64,000 bases of DNA from Pelecanus crispus (taxonomy: Eukaryota > Chordata > Aves > Pelecaniformes > Pelecanidae). A program made the translations under genes and the position numbers. Below the pieces are notes generated by a model. That model was not told the origin of the DNA. It did no database searches and saw nothing but the letters and a program-made list of their open reading frames with translations. Below are positions 1 through 14,100 of this stretch, piece by piece; within the stretch, counting starts at the first letter, position 1, and each line of letters begins with the position of its first letter. The stretch is taken from NCBI RefSeq assembly GCF_030463565.1, contig NC_134653.1, forward strand, positions 36,269,150 to 36,333,149. Reading direction: 5' to 3'.

Positions 1-2090
1 GTCTCTTTAATTTGTACGAAGAGGAGGGGAACTTCACTGAGGATTTTTGTTTCTATCCAAGCTAGTGCTTAGAAACCCTCTCTAATGAACTGGGCTTTGC
101 ATGTGTGCTGCTTTTAATATACTCTGTCCTTATCGCCAGGAAAATTTCTGACAAAACAGTGTTTGAAACGGATCAGAGCTTCATTGTCTTTGTGAAACAA
201 TTGAGTTGTTGCGACGGGAAATGAACAGAGCAAACAGCCAAGGCTTGTATCTCTCTGATGTGAGCAAGCACCGCGCTTCCCTGCAGCGGGGTTCTGTTCC
301 TCCTTGGATGTTACGTCTGTTGGGCGTATTTTTCATCACGCAGAGCGTTGTGGCCAAGCCGTTCGGTGCAGCGTGTAAGCTTGCTTGCCTCGCTGAAGTT
401 TGCCAAATATTACAAATCTAACTACAGGGCAAGATCTGCGGGGGGGGGAAGGTGTAGAATGGAGTTTTACTGAACCAAATCAAATTGAGCGGCAGCGATT
501 GGCAATTTTGATGCAGTTTAGCATCTATGTAATGAGGTGCTTTGCTGAATAACATTAATTTTAATGGTTTCTGAAGAAGATATTTTTGCACCTCATGTTT
601 GGGTCCCTTCTGTGTCCGTGAACAGCAAAGGATGTGTTACTGCAGAAAGGAGAACCAGGAAATCTTTCTTATTTCCTTCTTTTACGAATCCAGTAACTCT
701 TATTGGTACAAATTGATAGGAGAGCTGTGAAGCTTGGGTTGCTAAGACTATGCAAGAAATACTGTTCTGATCACTACTACACGAGTCTATTGATATTAGC
801 AGCTTTTAAGACTCTCCCTTTGGCTTCTTTTGAGGTGTTGTCCTGAGCTCTCACAGTTATCCTTAATTTTCATCCTCAGCCAGAGGGAGTAGGTGATGTT
901 GAAACAGCATCTTATGCGGCTGCTTTTGCAGCCAGGCTGTCGTAGTGGTATTTTGATGGCCATCTGCAGATTGGCTTGTCTGATTTGCCGTTTTAAGCAT
1001 CTTAATTGACCTTAAATGCTTCTAATTTAGAAATGGAAGTAGGTGGAAGGCTCGAGGGTTTTTTGAGCCTGCCCTGAACATCAGGAGAAGCTGCCTGTTG
1101 CCTCCTTGTTCACGCTTTCCTACACACTCTGCTGCACCAATAATTGATTGCAGATTAATCTCTCTGATCTTCCTTCCCTGTTTATATGTGCCTCCATGTC
1201 TGTGTCATGCCAGCCAGCCTGCTCTGCCTTTAATAAAGAGACTTTGCCTGAGCAGAAGAGCTTGAGACACTAGGGTTAATTTACTGGCCTGTATTATTCA
1301 TTGCATAAAAACAAATGGAGAAATGACGTTAGGAGAGTTTTATGTGTCTGCTTCTGTACTGGTGATTTTATTTTTAACTTCAGCCGTAAATCTCTTGTGC
1401 CCAGCCCCTTTTTATTGTGGTGGTTTGTTTTTGGTTTTGGTTTGTGTGTGTGTGGGGGGTTTTTTTGGTTTTTTTTTTTTTGTTTTTTTTTAAAATCCCA
1501 TCTCTCAGAATTTGGGATCTTGTCGTCAACATCTCCAGTAGTTGTGTATATTACTGCACAAATAGGAGCTGTGGCTTGAGACCTTCTGCCTTCCTGGATC
1601 TAAAGTAGAAAATCCCAATTCAGTTGCCGTTTCCCCATGTTCCTGGTCTCTTCACAGATCCCTTGCCCATGTCAGGCTCCCTGCCCCTTTTGTAAATGCC
1701 CTGCAGCACTAATCCGTGTTCTCAGCGGGAGCTGCCATTCATCATTTGGGACTCCTCACGTCTGCATTATTTAGCCTCCTGGGTGAGGCTGTTAGGCCAG
1801 CTCAGACCTGAGCATCAGAGCCCACTGCAATGAAGCTCAGCCCTTGGAAGGGGGAGAGCAGGAGAAAACCAGGTCACGGACAAAAAGGCAGCGGGCTGCA
1901 ATACTGTATTTTCGCTCTGGCACAGCGCTGGCTTTTGGATGTAAAGCAAGCTGCAGGTTCTCATTGTCTGTGCTGGTTCAGCAATTGAAAAGTGCCTCTC
2001 TGCTCTTCAGAATAGGTGTGAAATAGAAATGCTAATCCCCTTCCTTCATTGTCAACTGCTTCATGCACTGGTTTTCTTTCTCCTCTGCAG
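1..2090 (+). other. ULK1 intron 8 (3' part)
   Basis: No exon could be recognised; the ULK1 exon that should precede ASSPQDL is not here. The stretch holds a T/G-rich low-complexity tract (about 1425-1492) and ends in a normal pyrimidine tract and TGCAG acceptor at 2090. Nothing else was seen. Confidence 0.8.
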
Positions 2091-2149
2091 GCCAGCAGCC
2101 CACAGGATCTTCGTCTCTTCTATGAGAAAAACAAGATGCTGATGCCGAA
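2091..2149 (+). CDS. ULK1: ULK1 coding exon 9
   Basis: 59 nt, acceptor CTCTGCAG, donor GTAAGC. It encodes [19 protein letters not shown], the kinase C-lobe after the activation segment, nearly identical to human ULK1. It ends with two bases of an Asn codon completed by the next exon. Confidence 0.95.
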
Positions 2150-5100
2150 GTAAGCATTTTTCCAGTGTCACCGCTTGCATGCACTTGTTTACTCTGTATT
2201 TATACCTGTCCTCGCATGCTCCTGGCTTGTCACTCAGGGAGGCCACTGTAAAATATTTGGCCACCGGCCTTCCCCCATTCCTTAAACCAGCAGTGATGTG
2301 GCCCAGAGAAAGTCAGGCAGCAGCAGGTTGCTAGAGTTGGTGTTCTCTCTTTCTGCGGATACTGCTTCTCTCCTACATTGCAAAAATTCAGGAGCGTTAG
2401 TGATTTCAGGAGCCGGCTAGTGGTCCTGTCCCTCCCCCCCCAGTGTATGGCTTCCCTGAGGCTGGGAGCCTTGGGGGGAAAAAAATCACGGCAATTCTTG
2501 AATCGTGCGAGCAGCCAAACTGCAGCCTCTCCTCTAACCTGCCCTACCTGACTGCAGATCACATTCCCATGTCTCACGTGTCAGGACAGCAACTGCTTGT
2601 GTCCATTCCGCTACCAGGAGGAAATATTATAACCTCGATGGAAATAGACACTGCTGCAGTTTCCAAGGGGAAGATAACTGCTTTCGTCCCACCGGGGTGT
2701 ACGTTACCTAGTGAAGCATCGAGCTGCCACTCAGCACTGTGATTTGTCAGTGTATTTTGGTTTTGTTGCTGTGGTCTTTCCTTTTGATCTCTGAGCTCTA
2801 AAAGCAGAACCTCATGCCTGCTCTTAAAACCTTAGCTTGGTATAGAGGCAGGACTGAAGTTCTAAGTTTATACATCCAAAAATTGGAAGGTTTTTTTTTT
2901 TTTTTTTAACCAGAAAGCTAGTTTCCGTTTGGCAGAGCTGCTAATGTAGCCACATATACTGTATGTGGATTTTTTTTTTTTCCCTTATCAGTTTAGATGG
3001 CTCCAAGAGATAGCAGAAGGAACTGTCAAGAAGCTAGAGTTCTTACCAATGACTTGCTCTATGCATTTAACTTCCCTTCAAGTACTTCCTTTTTTGACTT
3101 GGGGAGAAGGGGCAAATTTCTACCAGCATTAAATATGGGGCATCTGCATGCTCTTCTGGACTGAACCAGAGGGTGTGATGGAGTGAAACACCCAAACAAA
3201 ACAATTCAAAGCAAAACCGCTGCCACATAGTTGGAGACGAAGAGTCTGTGCGAGCAGTAGAGCTTCTGTTTCCCCTACACAGCCTAAAACATGGCTGCTT
3301 CCCTTTGAGGTAGTCCCTTTTACTAAGAGAGAAATTAATCCCTACAACTAATGAGCTTCCTTGTGTTGATCACGCTGCCTGGCTGCTGCTTTGGCTCGTG
3401 GGGCGTGCAGTAGGAGGCAGGCGAGGGGAGAAATGAAACTCGGCTCGGTTAGAGGAGAGCATGCCTGTTCTTGTAGGGATTAGCCCTTCTCCTTTGTTGG
3501 GAGTCCTCGGTACGCACTCTGCCTCTGCCATTTTCACTCCTCTCTGCTTTTTTAACTGCCAAATTCCTCCGAACTTTAGATCCGAGCCCATTGTTTTCTT
3601 GCACTGTAGAAGTCTGAGCCGAAGCGGCCTTTGCGTAAATGCCGGTTCCCTGCTTTCCAAAGTCAGTTTGTCTCTTGAACATGAGCCGCAATCTGTGCTA
3701 TTTCCTGAGTAAACACGAATAAACTGCCTCCGCCAGCCCTGCCAACACAGGATGAAACACGAAGCCACCCCAGAGACCTGCTTCTCGGGCTGCAGCAGTG
3801 CCAGGATTTGGTTTTTTTCCTTGGGGCTAAGGCTGGCTGGCACCCACCTCCCCGGCATCGCCATGGAAAGTGGTGTGTTTTGGCTTGGGAACGGGGTGGG
3901 GCAGAAAAAGCTCATTAAATGCTCACCAGCGGTCTCTGCCTGCCGGGCCGGTGCTGGTGCTGACGGGTGAAATGCCGTTCTGAGGTGGGGAGCCCGTGTC
4001 GGCAGGAACAAGCCTAAAGGCCTCACAATTTTAATAGCGCTGATCTAAATGGCTAACATTCGTGGTGCTGATTTGCTTGGCAAAGTAGATGCTAGATCAT
4101 GGCGGGGGGGAAGGAGGCAGTTCTGTTGCTTAGATTTAAAAAGATGGCCTTGGAAAATAATGCTGTAGGGTAGCGTAGCAAAGCTTGACGTTTTAGATGT
4201 GCGAGATAAGAGGAGGCAAACAGGCTGTGAATCGGCACCGTCTTCAGTCTGTGTTGTGACATCTGAGGTCTGCTACTTGACCTTCCGGTTTCTTGGCTTT
4301 AAAACCATACAAAAGCTAGAGTCGTTGCTGGGAAATAGACTCTTTTTTGGATAAGAGCTTTACGTGTCATGGCTAAATAAATTATGACCATAACACCGGA
4401 GGACTGCAGGTCTCCAGCACTAATGTATTTTTCAGGAGACTCTGCTAGCTGTGGTATCTTGGGTTATTCTGTTTCACAGTGTGCTTTTAAGGCACATCTT
4501 TTTTGACAAGAGGGTGGGTTTTTTTTTTTTTTTTTTCTTGGCTCAAACTGATTCCCAATTTAACTGCATGCCTTCTGGAGTCCTGGTGGCCTCTTCCTTT
4601 CTCGGCCTGGGAAGGTGCATGAATCCGTTCTAGAGTCAGGGATGGAAAAGCAGCTCCTCCAGTACAAACAAGGATGAGGGATGCTTGCCATCATCCTGTT
4701 CTAGGAATCGCTGGGCTCAAATTCCTGTGCCAGCAAGGCCTAGGGCTTCACTGAAAAATAACCGGGTAGTACTGAAACCTATAAATACACGCCTTGCCTC
4801 ACATCTCTAGTTTCACTGAACAAGAGTCTGTTGGTGCTAGCTAGCACCTCTTCCCCGCCCGCCGCCTAGTATTTTTGTCCCAGCTTCTTTTTTTATCCTG
4901 TCTGTGTCAGGGGTAGAGGCGGTGGAAATGGTGCAGGAAGGATTGTTTTTCCCAGCATCAGTCGGGCTTGGCTTCAGGGCGGTGAGCGATGCCAGCCCGG
5001 CGAAGCGGAGCCCTGCCACGTGCTGTGCTACTGAGCAGGCTTGGGCTCCGCGCGGTTAAAATTACTGTGCTGAGCACGCATGCCGTTACCTCAGCTGACC

Positions 5101-8100
5101 CACGCACGGGGAGAGGGGAAAGCCTGGCAGACCGTGGGGGCCACGCTGGCCACAGCCGCGATAAACAGAGTCGATACTGGACGGAGCTGGAGCCACCGAC
5201 GCTTTGCTGGGAGAGCTCCGCTCTGGCTGCGGGCAGGCCCTGGCTGCTACAGCCCCCAGCACCGCTTCTGGGCCCGGAGGAAAGTCAGCAGAGCTGAATC
5301 CACTTATGCAAGAGCTGAACTCTGCTTTCCCTGCCTTAATCCGTTCATTTGTTCCCTGCTTCTCGCAACCTACCGGGGTTGTGAAGAGCTGCCCTGGCCT
5401 CTCCCCCATCTGCTTGTGGGGTGAGGGAGAGCGCAATGATTTACCAGCTGCTTTGTGCGGCAGCGGCCATCAAAAAGAGTAGAATCATAGAATCGTTTAG
5501 GTTGGAAAAGACCTTTAAGATCATCCAGTCCAGCCATTAACCTACACTACCAAGTCTACTGTAAGCTAATCAAGGGTAGACTAGACTAAACCGTGTCCCA
5601 AAGTGCCACCTCTGCCTGTTTTTTGAACCCCTCCAGAGATGGGGACTCCACCACCTCTCTGGGCAGCCTGTTCCAATGCTTGACCACCCTTTCCGTAAAG
5701 AAATTTTTCCTAATTTCCAACCTAAACCTCCCCTGGCGCAGCTTGAGCCCATTTCTTCTCATCCTATCGCTAAGTACTTGGGAGAAGAGCCCAACACCCC
5801 CTCCCTGCCCCCTCCTGTCAGGCAGCTGTAGAGAGCGATGAGGTCTCCCCTCAGCCTCCTCTTCTCCAGGCTGAACACCCCCAGCTCCCCCAGCCGCTCC
5901 CCACCAGCCCTGTGCTCCAGACCCTGCCCCAGCTCCGCTGCCCTTCTCTGGACACGCTCCAGCACCCCAATGTCCTTCTTGTGCTGAGGGGCCCAAAACT
6001 GGACACAGCATTCCAGGTGCGGCCTCCCCAGCGCCGAGCACAGGGGCACAATCCCCTCCAGCTATACTGGAAAGTGGGCTAATAGCTGCACTAATTTTAA
6101 CTCACTCGGGTGGCAGTTGCTCACATCCTAGTGGCCTTTGATTAATAAGTGCCGTATATCAAGGAAGCAAATAGACAGAGGTCGCTTGCTAGTCTTCCGT
6201 AAGCTGCGTTGGAAACGAAATGCCTTAATAAAATGGTAGTGATTGGTGATACGTTTCACCAGCGATGTCTTAATTGGAAGCTTCCCCTTGGTAACTGCTT
6301 CATTTTAACGACCTCCTTATTCCCAGTGGAGCAAGTAGAAGAGATTTTTATTATCGTGTGCAAAATATTGTGTGTGTGGAGTGGACTTAGCTGAGAACCA
6401 GAGGGATGACATTGGGACCGCTGGAAGGGAAGGATCTGCAGGTGCTCGTGGGAGAGGCCGCTGCAGCTGGATTAGCTGTGGCCTTAACAATGACAACGGG
6501 GAGTAAAAGCCAGAGAGATGCAAATAGAGATGTTCCTGTTCAGCCCCTCTCCAGTGAGCTCCTCTTATGTTCCTAGCCCAGCAGGCACAAAGCAAGTTTG
6601 CATTTGCAGGTTGCCTGCCTGAATATGTAAAAGCAGTTGAAGCGGACCGCAAGTCTCTCTTATTTTCCTTTTGTTTTCAATCCTAGCATCCCCAGGGAGA
6701 CATCAAGCCACCTGAGGCAGCTGCTGCTGGGCCTTTTGCAGCGTAATCATAAGGACCGCATGGACTTTGGTAAGACCTCCTTCCAGTTGCAGTTCTGCTG
6801 CCTGTCTGTGTTGTCTTTTGTGCCTTGGTGTTGCACAAACCGCCATACTTTTGGCTGGTGCTAGGAGAAGCATCCAGACACCTGGGTTTCACCTGTGCTT
6901 GGAAGATTGTGTAGCCTTGGGTTTTTTAGTATATGTGCTGGAAAGGTCAGCGCTGATTCCACTACAGTTTTGTAAACCCAGAGATTTCGCGCACCTTCAG
7001 CAAATGTTTCTTATTTGCGTTCCCTCTCCTGGCTTCTGCTTTTATAATCTCTGAACTTCTATCGTGTTAAGTGAAACACCTATCTCGTGCATCCGTGTTC
7101 TTTCTCTTTGTCATAGTTCCTTCCCAAAGCTGCAAGCTGCACCCGTTTAATGAACAATTCAGTCAATACTCTCCCTTTCTCAGGGTATGCAGTGATCCGA
7201 GCCAGGAGCTGCTTGCCGAGCCTTTGCTCCTTCTCCAGGTTTCTGTGGAAGGATGCCTTGGGTTCTCATCAGCGCTCAAGCTGGCAGTCTCTTGGCTCTT
7301 CCTGTAGACCTGTGTGTCTCAGTCTCCTGACTTGGCTGGCATGAAGATTTCTTTTTTTCTTTTTTTTTTTTGATGTCTTAATTCCTTCTAAACTGAGAAC
7401 AATCATTATGTGCCAGGCAGTTCTGGGTTTGGCAGCCTCTTCCAGATGTGTCTAGCTGAGCCAAAAGGTCTGAAGAACCTCTCTAGTGAAGCCATGCCCT
7501 AGAGGAAAGCAGGCAGAGGTGGAACCTTTCCTAGAGCGCCTGAAAGGACCAGGTCATCTAAAGGCAACTCTGTGCTCTTTTATTCTTCTCTGTACCTCTC
7601 CTTTCCCCTTGGGCAAAGATAGTCTAGACCTGTCTCGGGTAAAAACCGGGGTGTGAATACTCTCCCTCACCAAGGAAGTTGGTCCTGGTGGTGCGTCTCC
7701 TCCGAGTGCAGAGGAGAACAGCGGGGAGCAGCTTTGCTTCCACGGGCTGGTGCTGCTGGTGGAAAGGGTAAGTTTGCCCCTCAGGCCGCTATGTTTGAAT
7801 AAGGTTTGGTGCCGGGCAAGCCTGTTCGAGTGGTTTTCCTGAAACAAGGCTGCGGGGCCAAAGCCCACGGATTTGTGTTAAGAATCAGGTGGGCAGTATC
7901 ACGGCAAGTCATAGAGCTTTCTGCTTTTTGCACAGACATTACCTTTTTTACCTGAAAATAGCATGCTGCTGTGTGTTTTCAGGATATTGCTTTTTAGTCA
8001 TGCTTGGGGTAAAAGGGTTTGATATTTTTGTCTTTTGGGGGTTGGTTTTCTGTCGTTTTTTTGTTGCTTATCTGCTCAGGCGGATTGTCTCCTGCTAAGC

Positions 8101-11100
8101 AGCATATGCTAGTTGATGAAGAGAAATTGTTTTGCAGCCTCTGTTACTCGTTTGGATTAAGAGAGACTGGGAAAGCCTTTCTGGGGACAGTGTCACCTGG
8201 GTGAAGCAAGCGTGTGGATTAACAGAGGCTGCTCGTAATTTCCAGTGCTGAATGTAAAGAGCTACTGATTACTAGGGTGCAGCAGTGAGAAAATAAGCCT
8301 TTTGAAAAGGGAGTTGTTGAAGCTGCTGACAGGCTGACTTGGATATAAGCGCCTCTCGGTGTAATATAGATATAAGCACCCTGCTGATCTTCTGTCTGGG
8401 CTGTGGAGCTCTACCTCTTCTATCATGCTGCTGTGCGTTTCAGAAGAAAATATCTTCGAGGTTCCTGTTTCCCTGCTGCCAGAAATTGAGTCTGGTAAAC
8501 CTTTTTAGCCCCGCTATAAGCTGGTTTTGTACCTCTTGGGAGTAGACTGCGCGAGTCAGTGTCTAACACTTGGAAATGTGAGATAATACACTTTGATTTC
8601 ACTCGGGACAACAGTTACAGCACATCTTGCTGCATTGAGATTGTTGCCTGCCCTTAATCACATGCGGGATCCTTTTCTCTACAAATTGGCATGTTCTTGT
8701 AAGATGTAATTGTTTCTCAGGGAGGGTTTGTGAATATGTTCTATACAGAAGCCTATATGCGAGATAGTCCTTGTGCTTTATAGAAGGCAGATCTCAATGG
8801 CTGTGTGGCATCCCATGCCATATTAGAATCATAGAATCATTTAGGTTGGAAAAGACCTTTAAGATCACCCAGTCCAACCATTAACCTACACTACCAAGTC
8901 CACACTAAACCAATCAAGGGTAGACTAGACTAAACCATGTCCCGAAGTGCCACATCTGCCCGTTTTTTGAACACTTCCAGGGATGGGGACTCCCCCACCT
9001 CTCTGGGCAGCCTGTTCCAATGCTTGACCACCCTTTCCGTAAAGAAATTTTTCCTAATTTCCAACCTAAACCTCCCCTGGCGCAGCTTGAGCCCATTCCC
9101 TCTCGTCCTATCACTAACTACTTGGGAGAAGAGACCAACAGCCACCTCGCTACAGCCTCCTTTCATATTAGATATTAGAATATCTCCCGTCAGTTGAGAG
9201 GAAAGCGCATACCAGAGCCATGATTTATTTAGACTGATACACTTCCACAGCACCCAGTTTTATTTCTGGTCTCACCCACCTCTGCCTCCCCTCCTCTGAC
9301 TCCCTGCCGAAGCATCTGAGCTTCCTCCGTGCTTGACACAACTGTTTTCCTTTCCCTGCTGTCTGCTGGTGCTCGGTCTTCAGCTCCTCTATATTCCTGG
9401 AGGCTAGGAGACTACACTTACTGAATGGCCTCTTCTTCCTTTCCTCAGAGTGTCAGCTCAGGAGACCTCCCGATGATGCCCCTTGCCCAAATAGTAGCAA
9501 CAGTGAAATGAGAGCACTTCCCTGTGCCCAGCTATCGTCCTGTTTTCAGTGCTGTCTGTGGCCGGCTGTGGACAAACTGTTAATGTCCCACAGCTCCAGA
9601 TCCTGTCTGAGGCAAATCTCGCCCTTACCTTAGATGGCTCCTAGTAGATAGCTGCTTTGTCCTCCTGCTTGCTAACTAACCGTAGGCTGCTCTCTTCACC
9701 TATGCTATTTATAAAAAGTCTACTTTGGCTGATGGTCGGTGCCTTTGTTCACTGTTCCTTTACCCTCCTGCGCTCTGTAAGGTGAAGATTCCCATGTGCT
9801 CCTGGGTTGGGGATGATTCCTGAGCCACCCTCCCCAGAGGAGCGGGGTGTCCTGCTGCTCCTCGTTCCCCGAGGCCCTCGGTATTCCGCCTGGAGATGTG
9901 CGCGGTGCCCTCCGGAGCTCCCCGACTTCACACAGCAGCAATACCTAAGCTTGAAACTTCAGTTACGTGTTGTGCATCTCAGCTGCTCTTCTACCAGGAA
10001 CTGATGGTCTTTGCAATCTCAAGATTATCTAGAGGAAAGCCAGGAGGGTTTCATGTTGCAAGCTTCCTGCTGATGATTACAAGCAGGGTTGTTAAATTTT
10101 GCTTTGCAAGCACAACTAATAAGCAGTTTGGAGGGAGGAGGGGGAAAAGTGAAAGAAATGGTCATTTCCACCCCCTCAGTTGAATCAGCTCAGCCGAGGG
10201 ATGGTACCCTCTAGAGGAGCAGGCGAAAGAAGCAGCAGGAAACTCCAGCAGCTAGGCAGCTCCTGGCAGGATAGGGATGTTCTCCATCCACAGCAGATCT
10301 AATCGGTGAGATTCCAGCTTTCCCTGCCAGAGATTTCCATCGCTTCTGTTGTGCTGAGCTCCAGACCGGTGCACTCTGGCTGCAGGACCCTGGCGTGGCA
10401 CTAGCAAGGAGGGGCTGGGGAGAGAGGGATTGTTTAAGTTTAAAAAGCAGACAAACAAAAAACCCAGTCGCTACTTTCTGGAAAGCCAAAGAGGAGCTGT
10501 TTACAGAAAGCAGAAGTTTGTAAACCTTGGGTGTTGCAACAGGAAATCCATACTGGGAAAACAAGTTGAGCTGCCTGCAGCTAGCCAAATAATCAGTGCT
10601 GGTCCGTGACTAAGGCTCCTGAAAGGCTGCGTTGCTGATGGCGATAGGAGAGGACTTGGCGCAGAGCTGCAGTGGATCAGAGGTGGAAGAGTCAGGGGTG
10701 GCTACTTGTGAGGACAGGCAAACATGGAGAAGGTCTCCAGCAAGCCAGGACAGAAGCTTTTCTGGCCTGGATCTGAAGAATATCCTCCCGTAATGAGTGA
10801 GGAAAGCAGCAGTTGTGTCTGCTGTGAAAGGAAGGAGGTTCTGGGCTGTAGTTCTGTGGTGGCCTTTTAGAAAATGCATTTCTGCCTTCAGTGCGCGATG
10901 GGTTCGGGTCCGTGTGCGATGGAAGATCGTTCAGTGGAAGTCCCTCTGTCCATCATTCCTCTTCTGTGGAGTGAGTGGCAGTGCGGTGTGATAAATACAG
11001 CTCCCCTGGATCCCTGCAATTAGCGTGACTTACAATCCTGATCAGCCAGGGACTTTGTCTTTTAGTGCTACTTTGTGCCTTAGGATTTCTCCCTTCTTGC

Positions 11101-14100
11101 TCATAAAAGCTTTTGATGCACATGCACAGACGTGGCCGTGCCAGGTCTCGACGTAGTCACGCTACCTGGCCCTCAATAACCGATTCCTGTTCCTACAAGT
11201 GTAAGAGCTGTTGCAAGACGGAGGAGCATTAACAATTAATTTCACGTATTCTCCCCAGTAGCCCAGGGTTGTAGCTTGCAGCAAAACCTTACTAAGTTCT
11301 TTAATGCCCTGTGAGGAAGGAAAATCCATTGGTTCTGGTGGTGAGTCCCAAGGTACAAATCCTCATGTCCTTTGGTTGTGCTTTTGGCAAAGATTTTTTT
11401 TTTTTCCTTCCTTTCTTCACTCATGTAATGGCCCCAGCTGATTTTGCAGAGGTGGCTGGTAGCGGAGGAGCCACTATTTTGTTGGTTTGGGTTTTTGGGG
11501 TTGTTTTTTTCTTCCCCTTCATACTTATATAGCAATCCCTAGCTCTAAATAACTTCCCATCCTTTTTTTCGTGAATAGATCCTGCATCCAGTCCCCAGTC
11601 TGCATTCTTGACCAGTACTATATGCAACCACAGTCAGTCAACTTCCATGGCTGACTAGATTGCATGGAAAAATCACTGTAAAATACTGTAACTTGCTATG
11701 CTTTAACTGCTTTATAAACTTCTTACAGTCATTTCCTTTCACTGAGTCATTGTTCTTGATTTTTTTTTTTTTTTTCCCAGATGAATTTTTCCATCACCCA
11801 TTCTTGGATGCAAGTGCCTCTATGAAAAAATGTAAGTGTTGCATTTTTGATTATAAGTCTTTTTGAACTATGACATGACTTCCTTTGCTGTTAGTTCAAA
11901 AGGAAAGAAAAAAGACTGCTTTATGTTTTCTTAGTTATTTAGGCAGGGATTCAGCATTTGTTACTGTGTCATGTCCGGATTTTGCCATCAAAATGTATTT
12001 AATTTTGCTGAGTTATCTTCAAAGGGATGATTAGGGGGCTATTTAGAAACCTAAAGTAGAAGTAAATGTAGCTTTGCAATATACTCAGCTGCTTTGTATG
12101 AAGTGGTTGGCCAGTGGGGATGCTTGTAGGTAAACAGGATTATGCAGCATGATCTTGCTTTTCATCCACATCTGTAGGACAATTCAGGATAACGAGGGGT
12201 AGAAATGGGCACTCTTGTCCCTGCTTGCCAGGTGGTACCTTAGGTTGGCTGTGCCAAAAGGCAGGCTCTGGTTGCCAAATCTTGTTTCAGCATTTACCTC
12301 TAAATTCTTGATAGATCTTGCTTGAGAAGGGTTAAATTTGGGTGCTCTGTGAGAACCGGCCAAAACAAAGACTTCCATTGAAAGTTCATTTTTTCCTCTT
12401 GAAAATTTCCAACTACCTGTACTATGATTCAGAGGTATGTCCTTTCATAACCAACCAGTTGAGAACTGCTTCTGTTGTATGGGATATGATAGTCCTCTGG
12501 CCAAGAGACTTGGTTTAGTGGAATTGTGTATGGTTGTCGTCTTCTGGAAGGATCCTCCTGGGCCTTTACTCTCCTGAGTCAATGATAGAGCCAAGAATTT
12601 TCATCAGTGACTGATCTGGGGTGCTCAATGCAAGGGCTGGAAGTTTTGGAGGAAGCATGTCCAATGCTTTCTGAACACGGAGCCCGTCTTGGATGGATGC
12701 CATGGGTGGACGCCCCTTGTCTGATGTCCACCTCACTCCTGACAGTCTCTTGCTTTCCTGGTTCCAGAGCAGGACTTCTCAGTTGTTCCTGATACAGATT
12801 TTAACTGTGTACTTAGGTGACCGTCCTGCGGGCAAGAAAAGACGCTTCTGGTTTAGGGGAATTTGCAAGCCAACCAGGCCCCTGTCGCCATCTGCGCCGG
12901 CAAGATGTGGGGCAAGTCCTGTGAAGCAGCACTGCTCCGTGGGCAGGAAAGGACTCTGCCTGCGTAGGACTGCTCCTAAGCCAGCTCAGCTCTCGGCACC
13001 TGCTACGCCACTGCCGTGTGGGAAAAGCCCTTCAAAGGCCAATTCCCCTGTAGGCAGAGGACCACCCTCTTGGGACGTTCTTGCATGCCCACCAGCTCAT
13101 CTCTTGCCTCCGACAGTTCCGTTGCTTTATTGGCCAGGGGAACAGAAAACCCCCTGCAAACACGAGAGGGTTCTCCTGACTTGGCCTCAGTTTCCGACTT
13201 CGGGGCATTTGCTGTGCAGAAACCAGAGGCAGCATTATGAGCAGGGGACTGTAGCTCAGCCTTTGCCCCCGGCTGTGCCAAAACTAACGGTGTGGGGTCA
13301 AGGCCCAATAAAAAGAGCACCTTTACAGGCAGGTAAGGACTATACGAACTCCAGACCTCTCTGCTGCCCTGCTGGCCCTCACCTCTGGGTGCATGTCCAC
13401 AGCCTGGAGTCCCCTCCAGGTAGGAGAGACTGCTACTGGTTTTGAAGAGATGAGGGGAGAAAAATCTCCCCATTGCTGGAGGTCTTCAAGTGTTTGCACA
13501 GAAATCTGCTAGTGGAGAAGATGGTTCTTGTAGCCTGCTGTGGAGGTCTTTGCTACTGCCAGGTGGCAGTGATGGATGAAGGCCCCTGGGAAGTGCAGTG
13601 AAGAGCCTGGATGGGAAAGGCTGCATGTGGGAATGGTGGTCCTTTTGATTTCTGAATAGGTGAGGGAAGAGCCAGTGTGCCAGCAAAGGTCAGGGTTACG
13701 GTGATCTCAATAAGGAAAACTCACCGGAGATGTATGGAACGCTGCTTAACATGGTAGCATGCTTAACATTTGCACAGATTTAGCTGAAGTAGATGACTGA
13801 GCACCTGCAACCTTGCTAGCTCCCCTGGCTTTGCGTGCAGAGCTAAGATGAGTCCTAAAGTTTATCGTGCTACTTCATCTCAACATGTGGCTCAGCATCG
13901 TGAGCGTAGGAAGTATGGAAGAGGAGAAGAGATACGGCTGCATCTGAATCGTGATGGTCGTGCTCAGACTGAACTAGAGTCTTCAGGCCTGCAGTGGAGA
14001 ACTGAGGGGAGGAACAGGGTGTCCTCGTGTTTGTTCTCCCTGGGAGCTGATAATTGGGCTACCACTGATTTCGGTGGAAGCAGGACTAAGTCATTCACAT

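Noticed and set aside
1218..1235. AATAAA strings in introns (for example near 1230, 13305 and 15320)
   Set aside because: They lie inside ULK1 introns with complete splicing on both sides; no evidence of early poly(A) use.
4984..5482. Overlapping frames of 90-116 codons in intron 9
   Set aside because: Frames on both strands overlap, show no family resemblance, and lie in GC-richer intron next to a CR1.
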